Shown here: in pieces, positions 43,650 to 52,566 of the stretch | How positions within the stretch are numbered: position 1 is the first letter of the stretch | Layout: each line of letters opens with the position of its first letter | Source of the DNA: Belnapia moabensis DSM 16746 | GTDB taxonomy: Bacteria > Pseudomonadota > Alphaproteobacteria > Acetobacterales > Acetobacteraceae | Direction: 5' to 3' | DNA: 64,000 nt | Assembly: GCF_000745835.1 (NCBI RefSeq) | Contig: NZ_JQKB01000025.1 | Span: 1-64,000, forward strand | Notes under the pieces: model-generated | The model's input: only the letters and a program-made list of their open reading frames with translations | Database searches by the model: none | Told to the model about the DNA's origin: nothing | Translations under genes and position numbers: made by a program

Positions 43650-45008
43650 ATGCGTCAGATGCATCTTGTCGGCTTTCTGCAGGCGCAGAACTGCACCAAC
43701 CTCGCCTCGTCCTGGCGGCATCCGGAGAGCCGGACGGATTTCCTCTCCGCCGACTACTACCAGGAGATCGGGCGCATCCTGGAGGCAGGGAAATTCGACC
43801 TCGCCTTCTTCGACGACCGGCTCTCCATGCCGGACCGCTACGGCTCCGACCATCATCACACGATCGAGCACGGCATCCGCTGCGTGAAGCTAGACCCGGT
43901 GGTGGTGCTGACGATGATGGCGGCGGCGACGCAACGCCTTGGCCTCGGCTCCACCGCATCGACCACCTATTTCGAGCCCTATCACGTCGCCCGCACATTC
44001 CAGACGCTCGACCTGATGAGCAATGGCCGCGCCGCCTGGAATGTCGTCACCTCGTTGAATGACGGGGAGGCGGCCAATATGGGCCATGCGGAGATGATGG
44101 CGCATGACGCGCGTTACGACCGCGCCGATGAGTTCGTCGAGGTGGTGCTCGGGCATTGGGATGCCTGGGAGGACGACGCGTTGATCGTCGACAAGGCGAG
44201 CGGGCGCTTCGGCGACGGCAACAAGGTGCACCGGCTGGATTACAAGGGGAGGTTCCTCAACTCGCGCGGGCCCTTCACCGTGCCGCGCTCGCCGCAGGGG
44301 CGGCCGGTGCTGATCCAGGCGGGCAGCAGCGGGCGGGGCAAGAAATTCTCGGCGCGCTGGGCAGAGCTGGTTTTCGTCGCCTATCACGACATCGCCTCCG
44401 GCAAGCGCGACTACGATGCGTTCAAGGCGATGGTCGCTGCCACGGGGCGCGACCCCGCCTCGGTGAAGGTGGCCACGCTCTGCAACCCGATCTGCGCCGC
44501 CACGAAGGCCGAGGCGGAGGATCGCGCGGCACTGATCGAGAAGCTCCCCCTGGAGATCGACGCGCTTTCGCTGCTTTCCGAAGCGCTCAACTTCGACTTC
44601 GCCAGCAAGGGCATGGACGAGCCCTTCACCGACGAGGAGATGGCCGGCATCCAGGGCTTGCAGGCGATCCGCGACCGCGTCGTCGAGGCGACGGGGAAGA
44701 AGAACCCGACGGTGCGCGACTTCATCACCGGCAGCGGCCGCGGCCGGCCGAAAATGGACATGGTCGGCGGGCCGAAGGAAGTGGCGGACAAGCTGGAGGC
44801 CTGGTTCGCGGGCGGCGCCTGCGACGGCTTCGTCATCTCCGCGACGCACGTTCCCGGCACCTATGCCGAGTTCGTTCAATTTGTCGTCCCGGAGTTGCAA
44901 CGCCGGGGCTTGTTCCGCAAAGACTATTCCGGCCCGACGCTGCGCGACCATCTTGGCCTGTCGCGTGCGGCGCATGGCGACTGGAAGATGGCGCAGGCCG
45001 CGGAGTAG
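43650..45008 (+). CDS. LLM-class flavin-dependent monooxygenase (NtaA/SnaA/DszA-like)
   Basis: FMN-dependent oxygenase of the bacterial luciferase-like family, 452 residues. Features are MHLVGFLQAQNCTNLASSWRHP at the start, FDLAFFDDRLSMPDRYG, and RPVLIQAGSSGRGKKFSARWAELVF, a hallmark of the NtaA group. These enzymes attack amines, sulfonates or polycyclic sulfur compounds using reduced flavin supplied by a reductase; none is adjacent. ATG 43650 follows ACGGAGGGG. It is divergent from the isomerase operon and only two bases upstream of the lipid cassette. Confidence 0.88.
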   Translation: MRQMHLVGFLQAQNCTNLASSWRHPESRTDFLSADYYQEIGRILEAGKFDLAFFDDRLSMPDRYGSDHHHTIEHGIRCVKLDPVVVLTMMAAATQRLGLGSTASTTYFEPYHVARTFQTLDLMSNGRAAWNVVTSLNDGEAANMGHAEMMAHDARYDRADEFVEVVLGHWDAWEDDALIVDKASGRFGDGNKVHRLDYKGRFLNSRGPFTVPRSPQGRPVLIQAGSSGRGKKFSARWAELVFVAYHDIASGKRDYDAFKAMVAATGRDPASVKVATLCNPICAATKAEAEDRAALIEKLPLEIDALSLLSEALNFDFASKGMDEPFTDEEMAGIQGLQAIRDRVVEATGKKNPTVRDFITGSGRGRPKMDMVGGPKEVADKLEAWFAGGACDGFVISATHVPGTYAEFVQFVVPELQRRGLFRKDYSGPTLRDHLGLSRAAHGDWKMAQAAE

Positions 45009-45010
45009 CG

Positions 45011-45655
45011 ATGCAGAGTGGCGACCGGAGGCCGATCGCGGCACGGGAGACGGCGCCGGCCGCGCGCGTCGCGGGCTGGCTGATCCGGCGTGGGGCTTCG
45101 CCCAACGGCATCTCGATAGCGGGCATGGCGGCGGGGATCGGCGCCGGGCTGGCGCTGGCGGGCATCGCCTGGTGGCCGGAGGCAGCGCGGCCGCTCTGGT
45201 TGCTGGCGGCGCTGCTGGTGCAGGCGAGACTCGCCGCCAACCTGCTGGACGGCATGGTCGCCATCGGCCGCGGTGTCGCCTCGCCGGTGGGCGAGCTTTA
45301 CAACGAGGTGCCGGACCGGGTTTCCGACACGGCCGTGCTGGTGGGGCTCGGCATCGCCGCTGATGGGGCCGTGGCGCTCGGCCTCGCCGCGGCGCTGGCG
45401 GCGATGGCGACGGCTTACGTGCGCGTCACCGTCCGCAGCGCCGGGGCGCCGAGCGATTTCGGCGGGCCGATGGCGAAGCAGCACCGCATGGCGGTGGTGA
45501 CGGGGCTCGCCATCTTCTGTGCCGTCACGCCGGTTGGATGGCAGCGGATCGGCGAGACACATCTGGCGGTCGTCGTCCTTGCCGCCATCGCGCTGCTCTC
45601 GGCGCTGACCGCCTGGCTCCGCCTCCGCCGTGCCGCGCTTCGGCTCGCCGCATGA
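45011..45655 (+). CDS. CDP-alcohol phosphatidyltransferase family protein, YnbA-like
   Basis: Integral membrane enzyme that should transfer a phosphatidyl (or CDP-linked) group to an alcohol. The family motif D-xx-DG-xx-AR-x8-G-xxx-D-xxx-D is modified: the first aspartate is N77, DG is 80-81, the AR arginine is I85, G is 94, the third aspartate is N98 and the fourth is D102, followed by D106. The NxxDG...N pattern resembles E. coli YnbA from memory. 214 residues with about five helices. It starts two bases after the monooxygenase stop and overlaps the cdsA-like start. Confidence 0.78.
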   Translation: MQSGDRRPIAARETAPAARVAGWLIRRGASPNGISIAGMAAGIGAGLALAGIAWWPEAARPLWLLAALLVQARLAANLLDGMVAIGRGVASPVGELYNEVPDRVSDTAVLVGLGIAADGAVALGLAAALAAMATAYVRVTVRSAGAPSDFGGPMAKQHRMAVVTGLAIFCAVTPVGWQRIGETHLAVVVLAAIALLSALTAWLRLRRAALRLAA

Positions 45656-46626
45656 GCACGGCCTTCGCCCATCCCGTCACGGTCTGGATCGTCGGCGCGA
45701 CGCTCGGCCTGCTGCTGCTGGCGGCGGCGGTGATCGGGCTGCTGTCGGTCACCGGCCGCGCCTCGCTGGCGCTGCGGCGGGAGCTGTGGTTGCGCCTCGG
45801 CTCCTGGTGCATCCTGCTGCCGCTGATGCTGGGGCCGGTGCTGCTCGGCCGGGTCTGGACCATCGGCGCCGTCACCCTGCTCGGCCTCGCCTGCCTGCGC
45901 GAATACGACCGGGCGACGGGGCTGTTCCGCGAATACCTGATCGTCGGCGTCGTGGTGCTCGGCATTCTGCTGGTGAACTTCGCGGCGCTCGACCACTGGT
46001 ACGGCTTCTTCGTGGCGCTCTGGCCGCTGACGGTGGGCGTCATCGCCATCGCCTCGCTGCCGCTCGACCGGCCGGCGGGCTATGTGCAGCGGACGGCGCT
46101 CGGCATCTTCGCCTTCATGCTGTTCGGCGCCGGGCTCGCGCATCTCGGCTACATGGCGAATGATCCGGGCTATCGGCCCATCGTGCTGCTGCTGCTGACG
46201 GCGGTCGCGCTGAACGACGTCGCCGCCTTCACTTTCGGCAAGCTGATCGGCGGGCGGAAGCTGCTGCCGGCGACCAGCCCGAACAAGACGCTCTCCGGCG
46301 CGCTCGGGGCGCTGCTCACCACCTCGGTCGTGGTCGCGCTGCTGGCGGGGGCGATCTTCGCCGGGACGCCGATGGAGCATCCGGCGCTGCTGCTGCTCTT
46401 CGGCGCTATCGTCAGCATCGCCGGGCAGTGCGGCGACCTGATGCTCTCTTCCATCAAGCGCGACCTCGGTATCAAGGACATGGGCGTGCTGCTGCCGGGC
46501 CATGGCGGGGTGCTGGACCGGTTCAACAGCCTGCTGCTGGTGGCGCCGGCGGCCTTCCACTTCATCCACTACAGCGTCGGCATCGGCCTCGAGGCGCCGG
46601 CGCGGCTCATCACCGGGGGCGGGTGA
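45652..46626 (+). CDS. CdsA-like phosphatidate cytidylyltransferase, YnbB-like
   Basis: Polytopic membrane enzyme expected to make CDP-diacylglycerol or an analogue. The CDS signature SIKRDLGIKDMGVLLPGHGG..DRFNS is nearly complete near residue 275, with the last aspartate replaced by asparagine. The middle has NDVAAFTFGKLIGGRKLLP and SPNKTLSGALG, which are also typical. 324 residues, about eight helices. The ATGA overlap upstream and the TGATG overlap downstream show tight coupling. Confidence 0.83.
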   Translation: MSTAFAHPVTVWIVGATLGLLLLAAAVIGLLSVTGRASLALRRELWLRLGSWCILLPLMLGPVLLGRVWTIGAVTLLGLACLREYDRATGLFREYLIVGVVVLGILLVNFAALDHWYGFFVALWPLTVGVIAIASLPLDRPAGYVQRTALGIFAFMLFGAGLAHLGYMANDPGYRPIVLLLLTAVALNDVAAFTFGKLIGGRKLLPATSPNKTLSGALGALLTTSVVVALLAGAIFAGTPMEHPALLLLFGAIVSIAGQCGDLMLSSIKRDLGIKDMGVLLPGHGGVLDRFNSLLLVAPAAFHFIHYSVGIGLEAPARLITGGG

Positions 46627-47333
46627 TGGAGTTCCGGCTGCGCCCGGCCCGCGATCTCGGCCTCGCCCCTGGTGAGCGGCTGCGGAGCCATGCGCGCGAG
46701 GCCGGGCTCGGCAGCCAGGTGCTGCGCTCGCTCTGGCGCGGCGGGGTCGGCGCCTATCTGCGGCTGGCGCATCGGCTTGAGGTGACGGGGCGGGAGAACC
46801 TGCCGGCCACCCCGCCCTTCGTCCTCATCGCCAATCATTGCAGCCATCTGGATACGCTGGCGCTCGGCAGCATCCTCCAGGGCGAGGCGGGGCGGCGGGC
46901 GCATGCGCTGGCGGCGGGGGATGTATTCTTCCGCACCGGGGCCACGGCCCTGTTCGCCGCCTACGCGGTGAATGCGCTGCCGGTCTGGCGGAAGCGGACG
47001 CGCGCCGGGGAGATCGCCACGCTGCGCGAGCGGCTGGTGGAAGACCGGCTGGTCTACATCCTCTTCCCCGAGGGGACGCGCAGCCGCGATGGGACGATGG
47101 CGCCCTTCCAGCCCGGCATCGGCACGCTGGTGGCGGGGCTGCCGGTGCCGGTGGTGCCCTGCCGGCTGGAGGGGTGCCATGCCGCCTGGCCGGCCGACCG
47201 CCGGCTGCCAAGGCCGGGGAAGGTCAGGCTCACGATTGGGCGGCCGCTCGACTTCTCCGGCCTGCCGAATGCGCGGGCGGGCTGGGTGGAGGCGGCAGCC
47301 GCCTGCGAGGCGGCGGTCAAGGCGCTCGGTTGA
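46626..47333 (+). CDS. 1-acyl-sn-glycerol-3-phosphate acyltransferase-like (PlsC family)
   Basis: Lysophospholipid acyltransferase of 235 residues. Motif I H71-x4-D76 (NHCSHLD), motif II region GRR...RTG, motif [15 protein letters not shown] and motif [12 protein letters not shown] are all visible. Its start overlaps the CdsA-like stop as TGATG. With the two preceding genes it completes a lipid-synthesis cassette. Its last 17 bases overlap the TctA gene tail to tail. Lipid product unknown. Confidence 0.87.
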   Translation: MEFRLRPARDLGLAPGERLRSHAREAGLGSQVLRSLWRGGVGAYLRLAHRLEVTGRENLPATPPFVLIANHCSHLDTLALGSILQGEAGRRAHALAAGDVFFRTGATALFAAYAVNALPVWRKRTRAGEIATLRERLVEDRLVYILFPEGTRSRDGTMAPFQPGIGTLVAGLPVPVVPCRLEGCHAAWPADRRLPRPGKVRLTIGRPLDFSGLPNARAGWVEAAAACEAAVKALG

Positions 47334-48819
47334 CCAGGCGCCCGTAGAGCCGCGGCCCCACCAGCGCGACCAGGGCGAGGATCAGGATCGCCAGCGAGAC
47401 CGGCCGGGTGAGGAAGGTGGTCCAGTCGCCCTCGCTGATGGTCAGGGCCTGGCGCATTGCCTGCTCCGCCATCGGGCCGAGGATCATGCCGATGACCACC
47501 GGCGCGGTCGGGAAGTCGAAGCGCCGCATGAACATGCCGATGATGCCGATGACGTAGAGCAGCACCAGGTCGGTCACGCTGTTGCTGATGCCGTAGGTCC
47601 CGATGGTCGCGAAGACCAGGATGCCGGCATAGAGCTGCGGCTGGGGAATCTTCAGGATGCGCGCCCAGAGCCCGACCAGCGGCAGGTTCAGCACCACTAG
47701 CATGATGTTGGCGATGTAGAGGCTGGCGATCAGCGTCCAAACCAGCGCGCCCTGCTGCTCGAAAAGCAGGGGGCCGGGATTGATCCCGTAGCTCTGGAAG
47801 GCGCTCAGCATGATCGCCGCCGTCGCCGAGGTCGGCAGGCCTAGGGTGAGCATGGGGACGAGGATGCCTGCCGCCGCCGCGTTGTTGGCTGCCTCCGGCC
47901 CCGCCACGCCCTCGATGGCGCCCGTCGTGCCGAACTCCTTCGCGTGCTCCGGCTTCACCAGCTTCCGCTCGGCATAGTAGCTGAGCATGGTCGGCATCTC
48001 GGTGCCGCCCGCCGGCATCACGCCGAAGGGGAAGCCGAGCAGCGAGCCGCGGAACCAGGGGCCGATGCTGCGCTTCCAGTCCTGGCGCGTCATCATGATG
48101 CTGCCGACCTGGCGCACCGAGGGCGCCGCATTGGTATGCCGCCAGGCCATGTAGAGCGTCTCGCCGACGGCGAAGAGCGCGACGGCGACGAGCACCACGT
48201 TCACCCCGTCCAGCAGCTCCGGCACGCCGAGCGTCATGCGCGGCTGGCCGGTCTGCAGGTCGATGCCGACGAGGCCCAGGAGCAGGCCGAAGAAGAGGCT
48301 GGTGAGGCCACGCAGCGCCGAGCCGCCGAGCACCGCCGAGACGGTGACGAAGCAGAGCAGCATCAGCGAGAAATACTCGGCCGGGCCGAGCTTCAGCGCG
48401 AGGTCGACGACGACGGGGCCGAGGAAGCTGATGCCGAGCGTACCGATGGTGCCGGCGACGAAGCTGCCGATGGCGGCCGTGGCCAGCGCCGGGCCGGCGC
48501 GGCCGTTGCGCGCCATCTTCGCGCCTTCGAGCGCGGTGATGATGGAGCCGCTCTCGCCCGGCGTGTTCAGCAGGATCGAGGTGGTGGAGCCACCATACAT
48601 CGCGCCGTAGAAGACGCCGCAGAACAGGATGAAGGCGCCCGTCGCCTCGACCTTGAAGGTGATCGGCAGCAGCAGTGCGATGGTCAGCGCCGGGCCGATG
48701 CCGGGCAGCACGCCGATCGCCGTGCCGAGGAAGCAGCCGAGCAGCGCCCAGCCGAGATTGCCGAGGGTCAGCGCGTTGGCGAAGCCGAGCTGGAGGCCGG
48801 CGATGCTGTCCATCATCAC
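47317..48819 (-). CDS. tctA: Tripartite tricarboxylate transporter large permease
   Basis: Large membrane subunit of the TTT system, about 500 residues and twelve helices. It shows the repeat motif [10 protein letters not shown]-like [18 protein letters not shown] and the highly conserved [42 protein letters not shown], the second-half counterpart, is also present. Three consecutive ATGs (48819, 48816, 48813) compete as starts. It forms an operon with tctB and tctC. Together with its receptor it imports a carboxylate by a sodium or proton gradient. Confidence 0.93.
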   Translation of the reverse strand: MMMDSIAGLQLGFANALTLGNLGWALLGCFLGTAIGVLPGIGPALTIALLLPITFKVEATGAFILFCGVFYGAMYGGSTTSILLNTPGESGSIITALEGAKMARNGRAGPALATAAIGSFVAGTIGTLGISFLGPVVVDLALKLGPAEYFSLMLLCFVTVSAVLGGSALRGLTSLFFGLLLGLVGIDLQTGQPRMTLGVPELLDGVNVVLVAVALFAVGETLYMAWRHTNAAPSVRQVGSIMMTRQDWKRSIGPWFRGSLLGFPFGVMPAGGTEMPTMLSYYAERKLVKPEHAKEFGTTGAIEGVAGPEAANNAAAAGILVPMLTLGLPTSATAAIMLSAFQSYGINPGPLLFEQQGALVWTLIASLYIANIMLVVLNLPLVGLWARILKIPQPQLYAGILVFATIGTYGISNSVTDLVLLYVIGIIGMFMRRFDFPTAPVVIGMILGPMAEQAMRQALTISEGDWTTFLTRPVSLAILILALVALVGPRLYGRLVNRAP

Positions 48820-49325
48820 ATCACCTCTTGCCCGAGGGCGCGCAGCACGAGGCCTTCCAGCACGCCCGCGCCGATATTGACGCCGAGCAGTTCGACGAAG
48901 AGGAACCAGACCAGCAGGGTCAGCACCAGCGCCAGCACCAGGTCGCGCAGCAGGTGGCGGGAGCCGAAGGCGGCGGCCACCAGCACGAATTGTGCGCTTG
49001 CCGCGACGGAGAATCCGAGCGGGCCGATCAGCACGAGATTGGCCGCGAGCCCCGCCAGAAGCAGACCGAGCGAGCGCCAGTTGGTCGGCGGCGCTTCCTG
49101 CACCTCCTCCAATGTGTGCGACCAGCCGCCGCGGAGCGCGCTCGCCACCAGCCCCGCGCCGAGCACGAAGAGCCCGGCTGAGACCCCATAGGGCACGGCC
49201 TTCGGGCCGACCTGGGCGTAGATCGGCGAGGCCGGGATCACGCTCGTCTGCCAGAGCGCGAGCGCGCCGAGCAGCAGGACGAAGGCGCCGACTGCCAGGT
49301 CGGGCCCGGTGCCGCGTCGGGTCAC
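48816..49325 (-). CDS. tctB: Tripartite tricarboxylate transporter small subunit
   Basis: Poorly conserved four-helix membrane subunit, 169 residues. The hydrophobic segments start with [22 protein letters not shown] and continue to [18 protein letters not shown]. The C-terminal half is the DUF1468 pattern. The start is GTG 49325, overlapping the tctC stop as GTGA. Tail and head both overlap neighbouring genes, so the three are translated together. Confidence 0.85.
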   Translation of the reverse strand: MTRRGTGPDLAVGAFVLLLGALALWQTSVIPASPIYAQVGPKAVPYGVSAGLFVLGAGLVASALRGGWSHTLEEVQEAPPTNWRSLGLLLAGLAANLVLIGPLGFSVAASAQFVLVAAAFGSRHLLRDLVLALVLTLLVWFLFVELLGVNIGAGVLEGLVLRALGQEVM

Positions 49326-50278
49326 GCGAGCCCGATCTCCTTCAGCACCGCCTCGGTCTGCGTCACGTCCTGGGCGAGGAAGGCGCTGAAGGCGTCGCCG
49401 GTGAGGAAGGCATCCGCCCATTCCCGCGTCTTCAGCATTTCCGTCCAGGCCGGCAGCGCGTGGATTTCCGTCATCAGCGCGACCAGCTTGTCGCGCGCGT
49501 CGGGGCGGATACCGGGCGGGGCGAAGACGCCGCGCCAATTGGTCATCACAACATCGACGCCGCTTTCCTTCAGCGTCGGGATGGACGGGTCGAGGCGCTG
49601 CTCGCCGGTGGTGGCGAGGGCGCGCATGCGGCCGGACTTGATCTGCTCGGCGAACTCCGAATAGCCGGAGATGCCGGCCTTCACCTGTGCGCCGAGGATC
49701 GCCGCCTGGGCCGGGCCGCCGCCGGCGAAGGCGACGTAGGAGCCCTCCTTCGCCGAGCGGCCGAGCGCTTTCAGGATGAGGCCGAGGGTGATGTGGTCCG
49801 TCCCGCCCGCCGAGCCGCCGGCGATGGAGGTGCCGCCGGGATTGGCCTTCAGCGCCTCGAACAGGCCCTTGATGTCCTTGATGTCGGAACTCGCGGGCAC
49901 GACGACGACGCCGGCCTCCTCCGTCATCCGCGCGACCGGCGTGAGGTCCTTCATGCCGACCGGCGTCTTGTTGGTCAGCGTCGCGCCGACCATGATCGAG
50001 CCGGTGACCATCAGCGCATCCGGCCGTCCGCGCCGCTGACTGACGAAGCGCGGCAGCCCGACCGAGCCGCCGGCGCCGCCGACATTCTCGAACTGGAAGC
50101 TGCCGACGAGGCCCGCCTGCCGCGCGACCTGCTCGATGGCCCGGCCGAGCCCGTCCCAGCCCCCGCCCGGCCCGGCGGGGATGAACATGTAGAGGCTGGG
50201 GAGGCGCGGCTGCGCCTGGGTCTGGCCGGTGACGGCAAGGAGGCCGGCGGCGGCCAGCAGGTGACGGCGGCGGGTCAT
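49322..50278 (-). CDS. tctC: TTT periplasmic substrate-binding protein (TctC/Bug)
   Basis: Dedicated receptor of this TctABC system, 318 residues. The signal peptide [23 protein letters not shown] is followed by the ligand-binding domains. It diverges from the classical Bug start: [23 protein letters not shown] replaces the WPxRPV motif. VGGAGGSVG and [11 protein letters not shown] are present. The other three receptors in the window are of the standard type, so this one may serve a different ligand class. Confidence 0.88.
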   Translation of the reverse strand: MTRRRHLLAAAGLLAVTGQTQAQPRLPSLYMFIPAGPGGGWDGLGRAIEQVARQAGLVGSFQFENVGGAGGSVGLPRFVSQRRGRPDALMVTGSIMVGATLTNKTPVGMKDLTPVARMTEEAGVVVVPASSDIKDIKGLFEALKANPGGTSIAGGSAGGTDHITLGLILKALGRSAKEGSYVAFAGGGPAQAAILGAQVKAGISGYSEFAEQIKSGRMRALATTGEQRLDPSIPTLKESGVDVVMTNWRGVFAPPGIRPDARDKLVALMTEIHALPAWTEMLKTREWADAFLTGDAFSAFLAQDVTQTEAVLKEIGLA

Positions 50279-50336
50279 GGTTCCTCCCGATGGAGACCTT
50301 GACCGGTTGTTAGCCCCCTCGCCGCCCGTCGTCCAT

Positions 50337-51176
50337 CTAGGCGCTAATGTCGCGCGCCAGGTCGGGGATGCCGCCGATCGAGAGGAGATGGGCGTAGATC
50401 ACCTCGAGCCAGCCGTTGTCGCGCAGCTCGGCCAGCTGCTCGGGCGGCAGGGCGGCGAGCGTCGGCCGGTCGACCGCGAAGAAGCCGTCGATGCGCACCG
50501 GCTTGCCGTGCTGCTCGGGCGGCAGGGCGGCGAGCGTCGGCCGGTCGACCGCGAAGAAGCCGTCGATGCGCACCGGCTTGCCGTGCTGCTCGAACTGCAC
50601 GACGGAGGATTTCAGCAGGCCGAATTCCGCCAGCCGCTGCGTCATGGTGCGGGTGCGCAGCATCGCCTCCTCCACCGACTTGGTGAAGGCGAAGGCGCGC
50701 TCGAGCTGCGGCGCCGGCTTGCCATCGGCAGTGAAGAGCGGCTCGCCCGCGCTGTCGCTCACCTGCGGCGCGCCCGGGTCGATGCAGAGGGCGAGCTCGT
50801 CGGAGTCCTGCGCGACGCGCAGCAGGAAGAACGGGTAGCGGCGAAGATAGGCCGGCACATAGGCGCCGATCTTCCAGGCCCCGCCGGCATCGACGAAGAG
50901 GTTGGTCCCCGAGGTCAGCCCGGTGAGCGCGACCGGCATGTGCGGCGCCTGCGCGGCGAAGACAATGGCGAGGCTGCGCGCTGCGATGGTGAATTCCTCG
51001 GCGGCGAGCGGCACGGCGCTGGCGGCGGCGGCGAAGCCGTAGCCGGCATCGCGCAGGCGGAGCGCCCGGTGGCGCTCCGCGGTCAGCCCTTCGAGCTGGC
51101 GGTAGAGCGGCGGCAGGGTCGGCGCAGCGTCGGCAACGCCGTTCACCGCGGCGGGGGCAGTCGCACTCTCAGACAT
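50337..51176 (-). CDS. SapC family protein with an internal 25-residue tandem duplication
   Basis: A 279-residue protein of the SapC family, whose function is not established. The body has an N-terminal LPPLYRQLEGLTAERHRAL motif and IGAYVPAYLRRYPFFL with ALCIDPGAPQV, both typical. Near the C-terminus the peptide EQHGKPVRIDGFFAVDRPTL plus five residues appears twice in direct tandem, from a perfect 75-bp duplication. Removing one copy gives about 254 residues, normal for the family. ATG 51176 is preferred over 51218. No partner genes are adjacent. Confidence 0.82.
   Translation of the reverse strand: MSESATAPAAVNGVADAAPTLPPLYRQLEGLTAERHRALRLRDAGYGFAAAASAVPLAAEEFTIAARSLAIVFAAQAPHMPVALTGLTSGTNLFVDAGGAWKIGAYVPAYLRRYPFFLLRVAQDSDELALCIDPGAPQVSDSAGEPLFTADGKPAPQLERAFAFTKSVEEAMLRTRTMTQRLAEFGLLKSSVVQFEQHGKPVRIDGFFAVDRPTLAALPPEQHGKPVRIDGFFAVDRPTLAALPPEQLAELRDNGWLEVIYAHLLSIGGIPDLARDISA
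50436..50585. repeat. Perfect tandem duplication, two 75-bp units
   Basis: Units 50436-50510 and 50511-50585 are identical at every base. A further seven matching bases follow at 50586-50592. The period is a multiple of three, so the SapC frame is kept and 25 residues are repeated. Confidence 0.93.
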
Positions 51177-51266
51177 GTGATGCACTCCTTCGGGCGGGGT
51201 TGTGCCCCGGCCGGTCACGCTTCCGCAAGCGATGAAGCTCAGTTCGGACTGCCCGAGGCGCCTGCC

Positions 51267-52442
51267 TCAGGCCGCTGCTTCGGAGCGCTCGCCGAAGAAC
51301 TCGGCGAAGTCCTGCTGCTGCCGCCGCAGCTCCCGCGCCAGCGGGGCATGGACCGGGCGGCGCCCATGCTTCGGCTCCATCTCCAGGAGGCCGTTCGGGC
51401 AGTAGCGGTCATTGTCCCAGCCCGGATGGCTGAGCACGGGGTAGAGGCAGATGCCCTCCACCGGCACGCCGGCGCGGATGGCCTCGCGCACCTCCTCCGC
51501 GACGTAGCGCAGCCAGAGGGCGCGGCGGTCGCCCTCGATGCTGGTCTCGGCGACGAAGATGGGCCGCTTGAAATGGTTATGCACCTTGGCCAGCAGCTCG
51601 CGCAGCGGCACCCAGCGCTCGTCGAAGACGGAGAGTGGGGCGGCGTCGCGGCCCTCATGCAGCCACCACTGGTTGTTCCAGTAGAAATTCACGCCGATGG
51701 CGTCGAGCACGTCCTCGCTGCCGCCGAGTTCCGGCTCCTGCCGGCCGAGCAGCATGTCCCAGGCCTCCCACATGCCGGCGTTGCGCGCTTCGGAGGGGGC
51801 GATGTCCTCCACCACATTGGGGCGCCCGACGGTGTTGATCAGCGGCTCGACCGCGAAGACCCGGGTGCCGGGCACGGCCTGGCGCATGGCGCGCGTGGCG
51901 GCCAGCGTCGCGGCGACGGCCTGGCGCTTCACCTCCGGCCCGCGACCGCGGCTGCAGGGGTTGAAGTGGCCGGTCTCGCCGCCGGCCCAGGCGAGGAAGG
52001 AGATCTCGTTCAGCGGGCAGAGGGTCGGCGCCTGGCCGGTCTCGGCGCGGGCCAGCTCGGCGAAGCGCACCGCGTATTCGGCGAAGCGCGGGGCGAAGTC
52101 GTCCGAGTAGAAGTCGAGCCAGTCCGGCCAGCCATAATGGCAAAGGTCCCAGACAACCTGGGTGCCGGTGCGGCTCGCAGCCTGGAGCAGCGGCTGCACG
52201 GGCGACCAGTCATACTGGCCGGGGCCGGCGGCCTGGACGAGGTGCCAGCGTACGCCATCGCGCACCGCGCGGATGCCGTGCTCGGCGACCTGGCGGTAAT
52301 CCTCCTCGGCCAGCAGGTCGTGCCGGGTGGCGGCGATGAGGTCGAGCCGGCGTCCGTCGTTGCGGCGATGCGTCGAGCATTCGAAGCCGCCGAGGAAGAA
52401 GCTGCGGAACAGGCTGGGTCGGAAGGTCACGATGCGGTCCAT
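51267..52442 (-). CDS. Glycoside hydrolase-like TIM-barrel protein (GH1/clan GH-A type)
   Basis: Clan GH-A-like glycosidase of 391 residues. A YRQVAEHGIRAVRDGVRWHLV start is followed by VVWDLCHYGWPDW. The acid/base candidate is the glutamate in CPLNEISF, and the nucleophile candidate is in PIFVAETSIEG. The order and spacing fit beta-glucosidase-like enzymes, though overall similarity to canonical GH1 is low. ATG 52442 gives a start just before the barrel. No signal peptide is seen. The substrate could be a cell-surface or storage glycan. Confidence 0.72.
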   Translation of the reverse strand: MDRIVTFRPSLFRSFFLGGFECSTHRRNDGRRLDLIAATRHDLLAEEDYRQVAEHGIRAVRDGVRWHLVQAAGPGQYDWSPVQPLLQAASRTGTQVVWDLCHYGWPDWLDFYSDDFAPRFAEYAVRFAELARAETGQAPTLCPLNEISFLAWAGGETGHFNPCSRGRGPEVKRQAVAATLAATRAMRQAVPGTRVFAVEPLINTVGRPNVVEDIAPSEARNAGMWEAWDMLLGRQEPELGGSEDVLDAIGVNFYWNNQWWLHEGRDAAPLSVFDERWVPLRELLAKVHNHFKRPIFVAETSIEGDRRALWLRYVAEEVREAIRAGVPVEGICLYPVLSHPGWDNDRYCPNGLLEMEPKHGRRPVHAPLARELRRQQQDFAEFFGERSEAAA

Positions 52443-52566
52443 CCGTAGTGGCGGGGTGGGTTCCCGCCGGGATGGGTGAGGTGTCGCATGGACGCCTTGC
52501 CCACTCCTTGACGGCGGAACCGAGGCCACAAAGCCAGAGGGACGGATGCGTTCCCCGTTCCCTGGG

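Noticed and set aside
52443-52566. Hairpin GGCGGG/CCCGCC as a terminator
   Set aside because: The stem is only six bases with a seven-base loop, common by chance at this GC content.
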